Assembly: GCA_013399015.1 (NCBI GenBank)
Contig: VWZX01002268.1
Span: 2,326,861 to 2,390,860 of the forward strand
Source of the DNA: Galbula dea
Taxonomy: Eukaryota > Chordata > Aves > Piciformes > Galbulidae
Reading direction: 5' to 3'
DNA length: 64,000 nt
The notes beneath the pieces were generated by a model. It saw only the letters and a program-made list of their open reading frames with translations. It was not told the DNA's origin and did no database searches. Positions within the stretch are counted from its first letter, which is position 1, and each line of letters begins with the position of its first letter. This document shows positions 12,001 through 20,200 of this stretch, in pieces. The translations under genes and the position numbers were made by a program.

Positions 12001-13671
12001 TATCATTTTATTAAAAAAATACTTACTACAACAGACTTTCTCTGAAAATTTATGTTGTTGATACAAACTACCTGGTGAGTTGTGCTGGGGAAAAAAAAAA
12101 AAAGTAAGGTTTTACATAAACAACAGCATTTGAAATAGCATTTTAACCCAGTTTTAAAAGAATAGAGTTCATACAGGATATACGTACATATAATAGCATA
12201 TACTAATATAAGAATTCATGACTGTCTAAATCTCTTATATGGTCCAAAACAAATAATGAATAGAAGTTGCACACAAAGTCAGAAAAGATCCAATAAAACC
12301 AAACACAGAATCACACCAGTATGACTGTCACTAGCAATACAGGGAGATAATATTGCTTCTGAACATCCTGTAATAGTATGGAAAAATAAACTATTACTAA
12401 TAGCATGGAATGAAGTTCTAACACTTTAGTGATGTGCAGTATTAGAAACAGCATGCAGCCATAGTACTCCCAGAGATCTGTGGAAAATTCACATGGTGAA
12501 CTGACTCTCATACATAATGTATATAAGCAGGTACTATATGTGAAAAAAGACATGCTAAGTGCTTTTCCAATTAGTATGGGATGAAATTTATTTTCAGTAA
12601 GGTTTTTATATTAATCAAGATAGATATTTTAAAAAAGTCAAAATCTTCTTCAGTTCTGAAAGATGTATTAGAACTCCTGCTTCATAAAACTGATTTAAAA
12701 AATGGAGGGTAAAAAAATCTAGGAATTATTTCTATTTCTGTAGTAGGTGGCAGCTTCAGCACACTTCACAGCAGTGCTATTCAAGACCCATGATACAACC
12801 CTGGAATAATTCAACTTTTGTGCCACACTATAGTCACATTATATTATATTATATAAGATATATAAAATATATATTTTATATTATATTATAGATTATCATC
12901 ACACATTATATTCAGATGCTTATATATCCCGTGCATTAAAATGTGACTTTGCTTCAGCCAAGCAAGTCTAATAAAAATTCCTACAGGAGAATAACATCTA
13001 GTATCCAATGATAGATTAAAACATTACCCACACACTGAACAGTATATGATAACAAGAGTGTAGAAATACATTTGTGTTACAGATTTATAAAGAAATCAAG
13101 GAAGTATAAACAGAAATACATGAAGAACCACTGAAATCCACAACTGTTTTAAAGCTTGGTTACAACCAAAATAATGAATGCGTAAAAATTTGCTGCTTGT
13201 TGCAAATACAAGCATTTTTATATATATATATGTGCATGTGTGTGGGTATATGTATATATAAAAAAGCCCTTAAGTCAAAAGGGTTTGAGACAGCAGCAAG
13301 AATGAAACATGGCAGCATGATCTGATATGTAGTGTTGATATTCTGCAGAGATCATCCCAAGGTTTGAAAAACACAAACTGAGTATCTTTGTAAGATGAGA
13401 CCTGCATGGCTGACAAGACTCTTGTCTATGAGCAAGTCCATTTAAACAATAAACCATATACCTACAACACCCATTTGCATTTCTGAATGCAAACTACATC
13501 ATAAGTAGTAATTCCAACCTTCTCAGGTAAATAATTACTGATCAGCCTGTGGCCTGTTTCAAATATGCACTGGTCTCTAAGTACAGCAACTTTTAAAAAA
13601 AAAAAAAAGGATACTTATAATTTATATGGTCTTGGGCTCTCAAATCCTTTGTCTCCTTTCTTCCTATTCAT
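1..13671 (-). CDS. TAF2: TAF2, TFIID subunit 2 (5' part, coding exons 1-7; runs off left edge)
   Basis: Seven minus-strand exons join in frame: 13671-13619, 12081-12027, 11254-11094, 4028-3910, 2607-2466, 2089-1858 and 99-1 (861 nt, 287 codons). The translation follows vertebrate TAF2 nearly residue for residue, for example MNRKKGDKGFESPRPYK, ELTIFPTVANLNRIKLNSKQ, FSLDQPKGGLHFVVP and SNGDLVETVYTHDMRKKTF. TAF2 is about 1,200 residues, so roughly the first quarter is here. It is a nuclear TFIID subunit with an M1-aminopeptidase-like fold. By family knowledge it lacks peptidase activity and, with TAF1, contacts the Initiator; the part seen is the N-terminal beta-rich domain of that fold. The start is the first in-frame ATG after an in-frame TGA in the same stretch and after a TAA in the inferred leader exon. 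All junctions are GT-AG except the first coding intron, which reads AT-AC. The remaining exons lie left of base 1. Confidence 0.95.
100..1857 (-). other. TAF2: TAF2 intron between coding exons 6 and 7
   Basis: AT-rich intronic DNA. The only recognisable content is the solo LTR at 977-1533, oriented opposite to TAF2. Bases 100-971 and 1539-1857 show no gene or repeat I can name. Confidence 0.85.
977..1533 (+). mobile_element. ERVL-type solo LTR
   Basis: A 557-bp element starting TGTCCTG and ending CTCAACA, with TG...CA termini. It is flanked on both sides by the same five bases, GCATG (972-976 and 1534-1538), a 5-bp target duplication as expected for ERVL integration. Internal marks seen in avian ERVL LTRs are CTGACCAACTAAAGTATTCC followed by a TATA-like TGTATAAAC near 1297, a TTATTATTAT stretch, and a G-rich run at 1193-1204. 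No internal viral genes are present. It lies antisense within a TAF2 intron. The family name would need a repeat library. Confidence 0.82.
1858..2089 (-). CDS. TAF2: TAF2 coding exon 6
   Basis: 232 nt encoding FWFPCVDSYSELCTWKLEYT through AIGPFEILVDPYMHE, ending in phase 0. The acceptor is CCCTAG and the donor GTAATC. The frame stays open for some codons past 1858, but family similarity stops at the GAG/GTAATC junction and resumes in coding exon 7. Confidence 0.95.
2466..2607 (-). CDS. TAF2: TAF2 coding exon 5
   Basis: Encodes ELKVLKVHINFSLDQPKG through FSCGYQNST and AG of Arg177. The acceptor is GCTGCAG and the donor GTAAG. The longer open frame upstream of 2607 is intronic; the homology starts at the acceptor. 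Confidence 0.95.
3910..4028 (-). CDS. TAF2: TAF2 coding exon 4
   Basis: Encodes RNLNYFSNAYAAAVSAVDPD through PSELWKHVD. It starts with the last base of Gln90 and ends with the first base of Glu130. The acceptor is CTGACAG and the donor GTAAAG. A 7.1-kb intron separates it from coding exon 3. Confidence 0.95.
4815..5215 (-). mobile_element. CR1 LINE fragment (ORF2 C-terminal region)
   Basis: The minus-strand translation contains YRLGCEGIECSPMEKDLGLL, DEKVDMKQQCVLAALKA and GCIKRSMASRLRKVILPL, the hallmark end of the CR1 reverse-transcriptase ORF. The frame then shifts (no HLEYCVQ-type continuation in frame) and the homology fades towards 4815. It is a decayed, 5'-truncated copy in a TAF2 intron, in the same orientation as the gene. 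Confidence 0.85.
5911..6008. repeat. A/C-rich low-complexity tract
   Basis: Almost only A and C, in AAAC/AACC/ACC-like units, interrupted near 5935-5946 by a short unique piece and a C run. Similar A/C-rich tracts occur near 10550-10580, 34810-34900 and 54131-54163. Confidence 0.7.
11094..11254 (-). CDS. TAF2: TAF2 coding exon 3
   Basis: Begins GYVELTIFPTVANLNRIK and ends DPTLEVCHHESK plus CA of Gln90. The acceptor is TTATAG and the donor GTAAGT. The exon is 161 nt and its sequence is strongly conserved with mammalian TAF2. Confidence 0.95.
12027..12081 (-). CDS. TAF2: TAF2 coding exon 2
   Basis: Encodes the third base of Leu18, then THQVVCINNINFQRKSVV. The donor GTAAGT begins at 12026 and the exon ends in phase 0. 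The upstream intron ends CCCCAGCAC, so the boundary that keeps Lys-Leu-Thr-His-Gln is after AC (83-82), three bases past the last AG. Confidence 0.9.
12837..12895. repeat. AT-rich palindromic (ATATT)n tract
   Basis: Runs of ATATT/TATAT with dyad symmetry about TATATATTTTATA, able to form a cruciform. It lies in the AT-AC intron of TAF2. Confidence 0.6.
13217..13262. repeat. TA/TG microsatellite
   Basis: (TA)n followed by TGTGCATGTGTGTGG and a second TATA run; a simple sequence repeat in the TAF2 AT-AC intron. Confidence 0.7.
13619..13671 (-). CDS. TAF2: TAF2 coding exon 1 (start codon)
   Basis: Encodes MNRKKGDKGFESPRPYK plus the first two bases (TT) of Leu18. ATG is at 13671-13669. One base upstream of the ATG sits a plausible acceptor (TCAG, AG at 13674-13673), so the exon may start at 13672. 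The exon is followed directly by ATAAGTATCC, not by GT. Reading on past 13619 gives Leu then TAA, so the conserved protein can continue only if the exon ends here. Confidence 0.9.
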
Positions 13672-14310
13672 CCTGACCAGCAGCACCAAACACACACTGC
13701 TGACCGTCAAACTGGCATCAACATCGTACTCGCTTGGTGGGTCCTTTGATTTTATCCTGTGTCAGGTCGTATTTAATCACTCATATCCCCACGGGATCTG
13801 TGATTCCCAACAGTCAAGCATCTTCAACACGAATCAGCACCACAGTTACAGCACCAACAACATTCAGGTTTTTTGCATAACTTTTTATGAGTGCAGCACA
13901 CAACCCCTCTCTACACTGGGGGTACGATACCAGTTCAGAAACGCTGCTTCTTCCTTTCCGCAGAAGCCACGTGAATCAACAGGCTCAATGGCAACTGGAG
14001 GTGTCAGCTACCGAATCAGGAAAGCCGTGACCTGGGCGGCTAGGCAGGCAAGGCCGGGGGTCCACGCTCCTGGAACAGACAGCTGGGGAAGCACCCTGCG
14101 CTGACAGGTGAGAAAAGCGCTGCCAGGGAGCGAGTAGGCCAGGAAGGGGAAGCGCAGGCGGCGCTGCAGAGTCCCCTGTTACTCGGCCTTATCGTCGCTG
14201 AGGACGCGGGAGCTGCTGCTGGCAGCGGCCGGGTGGGGGGCTTCCGCGGCTCGTTCTCATCCGGGGAAGTCGGTTGAAGCCGGCCGGCATGGAGGACAAG
14301 GGCAGCTCAC

Positions 14311-14415
14311 CGGCAGGGCGCGAACTCTCTAAGCAGGCCAAAACTCTCCCTCAGCAACAAACCCGCCAAGTCCCGCCAATGCTCTCCCCATTAGCAGCGG
14401 CCGCCATTTTGGTAG
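14311..14415 (-). other. TAF2: Inferred TAF2 non-coding first exon
   Basis: Inference. A good donor (GCCG/GTGAGC, GT at 14310-14309) lies downstream of a YY1-like element, and the acceptor just before the TAF2 ATG (AG at 13674-13673) can receive it, excising 14310-13673. Joined, the sequence reads Cys-Arg (CGG) then Met, in phase with TAF2. The frame above is closed by TAA with no ATG between, so the exon would be leader only. Human TAF2 carries a short extension ending in Arg before MNRKK, which fits a junction here. The 5' end is a guess. Confidence 0.5.
14400..14412 (-). promoter_or_regulatory. YY1-like element
   Basis: GCCGCCATTTTGG on plus reads CCAAAATGGCGGC on minus, close to the YY1 consensus AAGATGGCGGC, in the orientation usually found just downstream of start sites. 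It puts the TAF2 start near 14.41 kb. The embedded ATG opens a 19-codon upstream ORF (14407-14351, including stop). Confidence 0.6.
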
Positions 14416-14592
14416 TTACCTTTGACCCCTGACGGTGAAAGGTTACAGCCCGTCCGGGTTTTTATATTTTTAAAGATTTGAAATCTTTTGGAATCTTGTT
14501 TTCCACAGGGGAGACAGACATAGAAAAAAAAAGAAAAAAAAAAATTTATCCAAAAGACATTCACGGGTGTACAGGGTGGGGTCATGTCCTAG

Positions 14593-14603
14593 TGCGCATG
14601 CGC
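14593..14603. promoter_or_regulatory. NRF1 palindromic site
   Basis: TGCGCATGCGC is an exact match to the NRF1 half-site dyad. It lies in the CpG island about 190 bp upstream of the presumed TAF2 start, a typical place for NRF1 in housekeeping promoters. Confidence 0.65.
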
Positions 14604-14786
14604 CTTGCGGCCCTCCAGCGCAGGAGCCGGCAAGCGCGCGGGGCAACGGAGGCCGCGATTCGCCAGGAGTTACCCGGGACAGGGGCGTGGCCTGAGGGCG
14701 GTGTCGGGGCGGCACGCGCCTGCGCCCCGGGAAGCGTTTTCAGTTCTCCCTTCAGCTGGATCTAGAGACCTCGTGGGGTATATAAT

Positions 14787-17114
14787 GCTCAGGTCCATAA
14801 GGTAACTGGTTCTGACTTACAGCCATGGATTTATTTCGCCTGCAGTGGTGCCTTCAGCTGTAACCTGCCCTCACAGGGTAGGCAGGCTGTCGCTATGGTG
14901 GCAGCACGCCCCTGCAGCCACCGTGGGGTGGTAAAGCTGCTGCAAAGAGGACGTTAACACGACCAGCTGCCGCTGCTAACGCTACCGGAGGCCTTCAGAC
15001 TGATCTCGGGCTGTGCCTACTACTGAGGGCTTAACATGCGTGAGGCTTTCACTACGTGCATTTGCACTAGCAAAGCTCCAGTGACTGACAAACAAAGCTA
15101 CTTGAAAGCATAAACATACCTGAACTTACTCAGGGGCCAGGCCCAAGAGCATAGCCACCACAGAGTCACAGAAAGATACTAAAATACATCAGTCTTCACT
15201 GTTCAGTGAAAAAAGGGATTTAAGACAATCACACTGCTGCTGGAAACATGGCATGGAGCCACAAAATGAGATTGGGTCCAATGACCTCTTCCTTCCCGCT
15301 CCACGTGTACTGTGAAGTGTCTTTAGTTATAGTTTCAGGGAAACACAGCATGAAGTTTCTTTCTAACTAAGGTTTGTTTTATTTTAAGGAAGGTTTGATT
15401 CATATATTGTATGTTAAATGCTTGCTTCACAGAAGCTAATGGAGTTGGCACTTTCAGTATCAGCACTTAATGGAATTTGGAAAGCATCATCTCCTTTTCA
15501 ATGCCTGACAAATCATGCAGAAAGATGACACATGCAAAAATTTAGATAAACCTGAATCATTACCTTGGTATTATGGTACAGCACTACTCATGTAATACTT
15601 AAAATTTTTACTTGTTTCACCAACAAAACGGATTTACACATACCACAGACTACAGTATTAACTGTCACATGTATTTCAACTAAGGAACCTTCTATGATGC
15701 AATGGAAGTTATTTCCAAGGCTTTCACATTCATATTAACATTCATCTCTCCCAGAGGGGAACCTTCTGGTACTATTAGACAAAAGGAGCACAGCTGTTGA
15801 AACCAGATAACTAACAAAGCAACTCCTCCCAGCAGACAGCCATTATAAGCCAGCTGAGTCTCCACAGCTGGCTCAAGCACTGTAATTGTATAGTTTAGAG
15901 ATGTGGAGCACAGCAAACTGATCTTCCATCCATAGGCAAGAATAAGCACAGCACAGGAAGTAGTTTTTATTCAGCTTTTTAACTATTAAAAAAATACCAA
16001 GGATACAGACATCCATCGTAAGAGTTACATTTGACGAGTAGTTTATTTCTTCACTCAGCCTACATTTGGAATGCTCAGAATTGCAAGGTTTTTCATACAT
16101 TACATCTGAGTTTGATGCAGCAAGTACTTTTTCTATAAAAACCTCCATCATTAAGTTTAAAAAAATAAAAAAAAGTCTAATATTGAACTGGTTCACTGAC
16201 ATGCAAACAATCCTTTTTCACAATTACAAAATTTCAATTTCAGGCGTTCCATTTTATTACAGTATCATAAAAAAATCCTCTTTCATTGTTCTATACAGAG
16301 TAATATTCCACCCTAAGTTTTCAAGGCACAATTCCTATGCGCAGTTATTTTCCATAACAATCGTATTAGAAGTTTAAGTTGCCTTTAAAAGCAAAGTTAG
16401 TCTTCTGTAAGACATCCACTTTACCTCAGCTACATTCTATTGGCAGTTTATAGGAAGCTTATAGCAGTGTCCAGCTATTCTCTCACATCTTCATACTTGA
16501 TTGCAATTTGATCTTATATAATATTTAAAAGGCAGTTCTGCCAAGTGTTGAAGAGCTTGTGCTAATGTTATTCATAGACATTTCCACACACAAAAACCCC
16601 TAAAAAAACCAAAACACCTTCCAAAAGTAAGACTAGTGTAGTCTCAGTCAGGACTAATTTGATTGTGAGCTTGTCAAGGTCTGCAGTATTCAAAATGTCA
16701 ACAAAAATCTTAATCTCTAAGAACACTGACCAATGGGTTAAAGACTAAGCATTCTATTTTGCTGTTGAAATCAATGCGATTGATTCAATTATTATCAAGG
16801 AGGTTTTAATTTTTAATGTTAGACTTCAGTTTATGAACAGCTATAGTGTATTCAAGACATTAAAGACTACTAACGGACAGCTAAAGTGTATTCAACAAGT
16901 AGCTTGACTCCTGGCATAACTACAGACACATGGGCTGCTGACTAGTTTCTTAGAAGAGGGAAGTGTCTTCACATTCCACTTAGCTGAGCAGAAAACAGAA
17001 CTCATTCAAGAAGTTTAGCTCCTTAAACTCAAGAACATGGTATAATAATGGTTGACAACTTTCCCAAGAAGGCAGCAACAAGCAACATTCACTGTTTCTT
17101 AAAAACAATACTTG
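14787..17114 (-). other. TAF2-DSCC1 interval with DSCC1 3'UTR
   Basis: Between the TAF2 promoter and the DSCC1 stop codon. The right part should be DSCC1 3'UTR. Minus-strand AATAAA hexamers occur at 16258-16253, 16047-16042 and 15971-15966, and I cannot tell which is used. Short open frames here (85-109 codons) resemble nothing known and are probably chance. No RNA gene or repeat was recognised. Confidence 0.5.
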
Positions 17115-17223
17115 TTATGAGATGGGTCTCCTCGAATTATAAACTTTAACACCATTCTGCATTGAGGAGCGAGCATATTTTGTCAGAAGAGCACCAACTG
17201 TCTGCTTCTCGGCACACAGGTCT
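17115..17223 (-). CDS. DSCC1: DSCC1 exon 9 (last) with stop
   Basis: Residues 354-389: Q then DLCAEKQTVGALLTKYARSS and MQNGVKVYNSRRPIS, stop TAA at 17117-17115. The C-terminal YNSRRPIS is identical to the human end. Confidence 0.96.
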
Positions 17224-20200
17224 CTATAGAGGAAATAAAGCAGATGACATTGGCATTAGAGACATCATACAAAATGAACTCAAGAAATACTTGTAAGTAT
17301 AGCAATAAACTGGATTAGGGTATTGGGAGAAAAAAGAACAAGCTGGTTTAAGTGTCACATAATGCTTTAAATTACCTGAAGTTTAGAACTTGACTTAACA
17401 TTTAAGCAACAGACAAAACTACATTATTTACTTCAGAAATAAGGATTTTGGTTTTTAGGGGGGCTGGTAGGTTTTTATTATTACTGTTCTCAAACGGGTT
17501 TTCAATCCAGCAAAACAGTTAGCTTTGTACTACTTAATAATATTACAGTAAATTTAAAGGCACTCAAAGGTTTGATGCAGTTACTTCTGGGTTACACTCT
17601 ATACCTGTTCACATGGCTGGGCCTTCCAGATAGGACTGCTGTAGTGTTAACCACCAAAAGAACAAAGGACACAGTACAGGAAGCACTACTGCTTTTTAAT
17701 TTTTAATATTTCTTTAATATAAGTATAAATGTCAGGAGGTTTATCTTTGGAGTTAAGTCTGCCTCAGTCAAATAAGGCAGTTATCACCTGTTTAACTTCA
17801 GTAAGATTAGGTTTTTACAGACGTTTAAATCCAATTGCTATAGGTACAGTTCCCACAGGTAAATGGAAAATTAAAATGGAAAAAGGCAGTCACAGCTGAT
17901 AAGAAGTCGGCTATGCAAAGAGAAGTATATAACACTACTTAGATTTTATTAAAAAGAAATATATCCTTACTGTATATAAGGGGCAATATCCACTTCTGTC
18001 CACTTTTCCCGTATGCTGAATAAGCTGTTGAATCTTTCCTGATTTTCTTCAGGTAAGTCTTCTACTTTTAGCAGAAAGATGGTCTCTGGTCTTGAGCTTT
18101 TATCCACAAGAGCCAAGCCCTATAGATCAGCATCAGAGAGAAAATGTTAAGTAAGGACAAAAGTTAAATTCCTTCTTTCTGGCAATAATCCCCACAAGTT
18201 GCCCTCTGCACATCCAAAGCCTTCTGAATGTGCACTGTTAGAGGCAAAGTGAAAAAGAACCATAAACACGCTGTTTTACAGGCAGTGTATTTCATTGCCT
18301 TTGTGACAATAAAAGAGGAGGAAATCTGTTGAGTTCCTTTGAGCAAAAAGGTTTTCCTAGTGCTTGCTACTGTACTGGCTGTCACTACAGTCTGCTCAAC
18401 AATAGCTTCAGTTCTAGTTACAAGTGTTAACTGTACAACTGCAACTCTTCTTCAAGCAGTGAAACATGCCAGACATATAGAAACATGAGTTGTTATGATT
18501 CCAGACTACTGATGGTCACAGAGGACATCATAAGAAATATTTTAACTCAAAAACTGACAGAAATAACACAAATACTTAATCAATAAAATCTGCATATAAG
18601 TCAGTTCACAGTTGACTCACAAAAGAACCCATACTACTTTATGTTTTTACCTTAAGCTGATCAAGCCTTGTTGTCATCCCTTCAGGGACACTTTGTTGCC
18701 AGACTTCTTGAAACTCTGATAGATTGAATTTAACTGCATTTTGCAAAAGCATTTGTGCTATAGCTCTGCATATTTTATCTTCATGCATTTCAAAGTAAAC
18801 CTCCCCTGCTGAGGGAAAAAAAACAGGTTATCTTGGGTTCTTGCTTTTTGATAAAAGAACAGCCTCGTATTTCCATTCTGTTCTAGCCTTCTACAAACCA
18901 AGTATCCTGGTTTTTCTTTTCCTCAGGGAGTAAACTGACTTGGTATCACTTTGGATAAACAATATCTTCTCATTCTCAAGAACAAACAAAGCAGAATATT
19001 ATGTGTATGTGCAGCACTGTCCAAGTTACAGTATTCATATCAATTGAGATATATATATCCCAATATCTTCTTTTCACGTTTATGTAGTAACACTTATTCT
19101 TACAGCTCCCATTCTGATTTCAGTTTAATAGTTCTTTTTCCTATGAAACTCTCTAACAATTTTACTGATCTTCACTGTTTGCTCCCTCCTTTCGCTGGCA
19201 TCTTAGCAAATTCATTTGTTTGGCCCGTTCTCATAAAATCTGCATTTACTCATGAATAATTATTTCCTTTATGCAAAAATGAAAATATGTATGCTTCCCC
19301 AAACTTACCAATATCAACGTATTTCCGCCCATAGCTTAAAAGAATATGTTCTATCATCTCTCTGAAACAAAATAATAATCAGAAGTCAAGTTTTAAAACT
19401 GGCCATTACAGGAACAGTTACCAAAAAGATGATGAAGGAAGAAATAAAGTAAAACAAACAAAAAAACATAAAGGAGGATGTGACACATCTTCATGGCTAA
19501 AATAAACAAATTGCTAAGAACTTATAAGAGGTCAAAAGAGGACAAACATGGCAGATGGGAGTTGTTAATTCAGTATGCTACCCCTAAAAGTATCTTCCTC
19601 TTTCTGGTTATAACTAGCTTAAGACTAAAAGGCATAAGAAGAATAAGAAAAAAAGAGACTCTTGCAGTGTCACTTCTTTCCAGCAAGAAGTGACACAAGT
19701 CACACATTTGGCAGTTAATTATCCCTTACTGAATAGTAGGCATTTTTCTAAAACTCTGGCATAAAAATTACAGCCTACCTGCAGACACTAATATGAAAGC
19801 AAGATTTCTTTAAGCCAAAACCCAAATAAATGGAAAACACTACATATTGTGAACTTAAGACTTTGTTTGAATGGTAATCTTGAATTATTTCATGACTCCA
19901 AATGGCAGTACAATAAACTCAACTCTTTCAATCTTAATTCGTTATTACACCAGAAAACATACCATCATCTCACATATTGCGCAAGAAGTAAACTAAGTAT
20001 TTTTGGCTCCCTGTAGCTTCAGAACAATTATTTCCAGATGGTCAGCAATTTACAGCTTAAGTACATGCTACTCTTTTATCATTTACAATTCACTGGTAAT
20101 ATTTCTCCTAGTCAATCAATGCAAATACTACCAAGAGAAACTAAAATCAATTTACTAACCTGTCTGCCTAAACTACTAATCTTCCTGTGTATTTCAGAGC

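Larger units (their letters stand above)
12082..13618 (-). other. TAF2: TAF2 first coding intron, AT-AC type
   Basis: A 1,537-nt intron that starts ATAAGTATCCTTTT and ends with a run of 13 T, then CCCCAGCAC. The joined exons restore Lys-Leu-Thr-His-Gln. The donor matches the major-class consensus GTAAGT with A for G at position 1, the pattern known for U2-type AT-AC introns. Four bases in, GTATCCTT also matches a U12-type donor. A perfect yUnAy branch motif (CTTAC, A at 12105) lies 23 nt before the intron end, ahead of the T tract, which favours the major spliceosome. The intron also holds an AT-rich palindromic stretch (about 12840-12895) and a TA/TG microsatellite (about 13217-13262). Confidence 0.75.
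13920..14760. promoter_or_regulatory. TAF2: TAF2 CpG-island promoter
   Basis: The sequence changes from AT-rich intron to GC- and CpG-rich DNA just upstream of the first TAF2 coding exon. It contains YY1-like (14400-14412) and NRF1-like (14593-14603) motifs and a GC box (GGGGCGTGG at 14682-14690). It has no TATA box oriented to TAF2. A plus-strand TATATAAT at 14779-14786 and a plus-strand donor (CAG/GTGAG at 14107/14108) could serve a divergent transcript, but nothing else supports one. Confidence 0.75.

Noticed and set aside
12085..13614. GT-AG reading of the first TAF2 coding intron (GTATCC to CCAG)
   Set aside because: It leaves TAA in frame after Lys-Leu and shifts the following exon; incompatible with a functional TAF2.
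13565..14104. A 179-codon plus-strand open frame
   Set aside because: It is antisense to TAF2 coding exon 1 and its leader and begins in a poly-A tract; no similarity.
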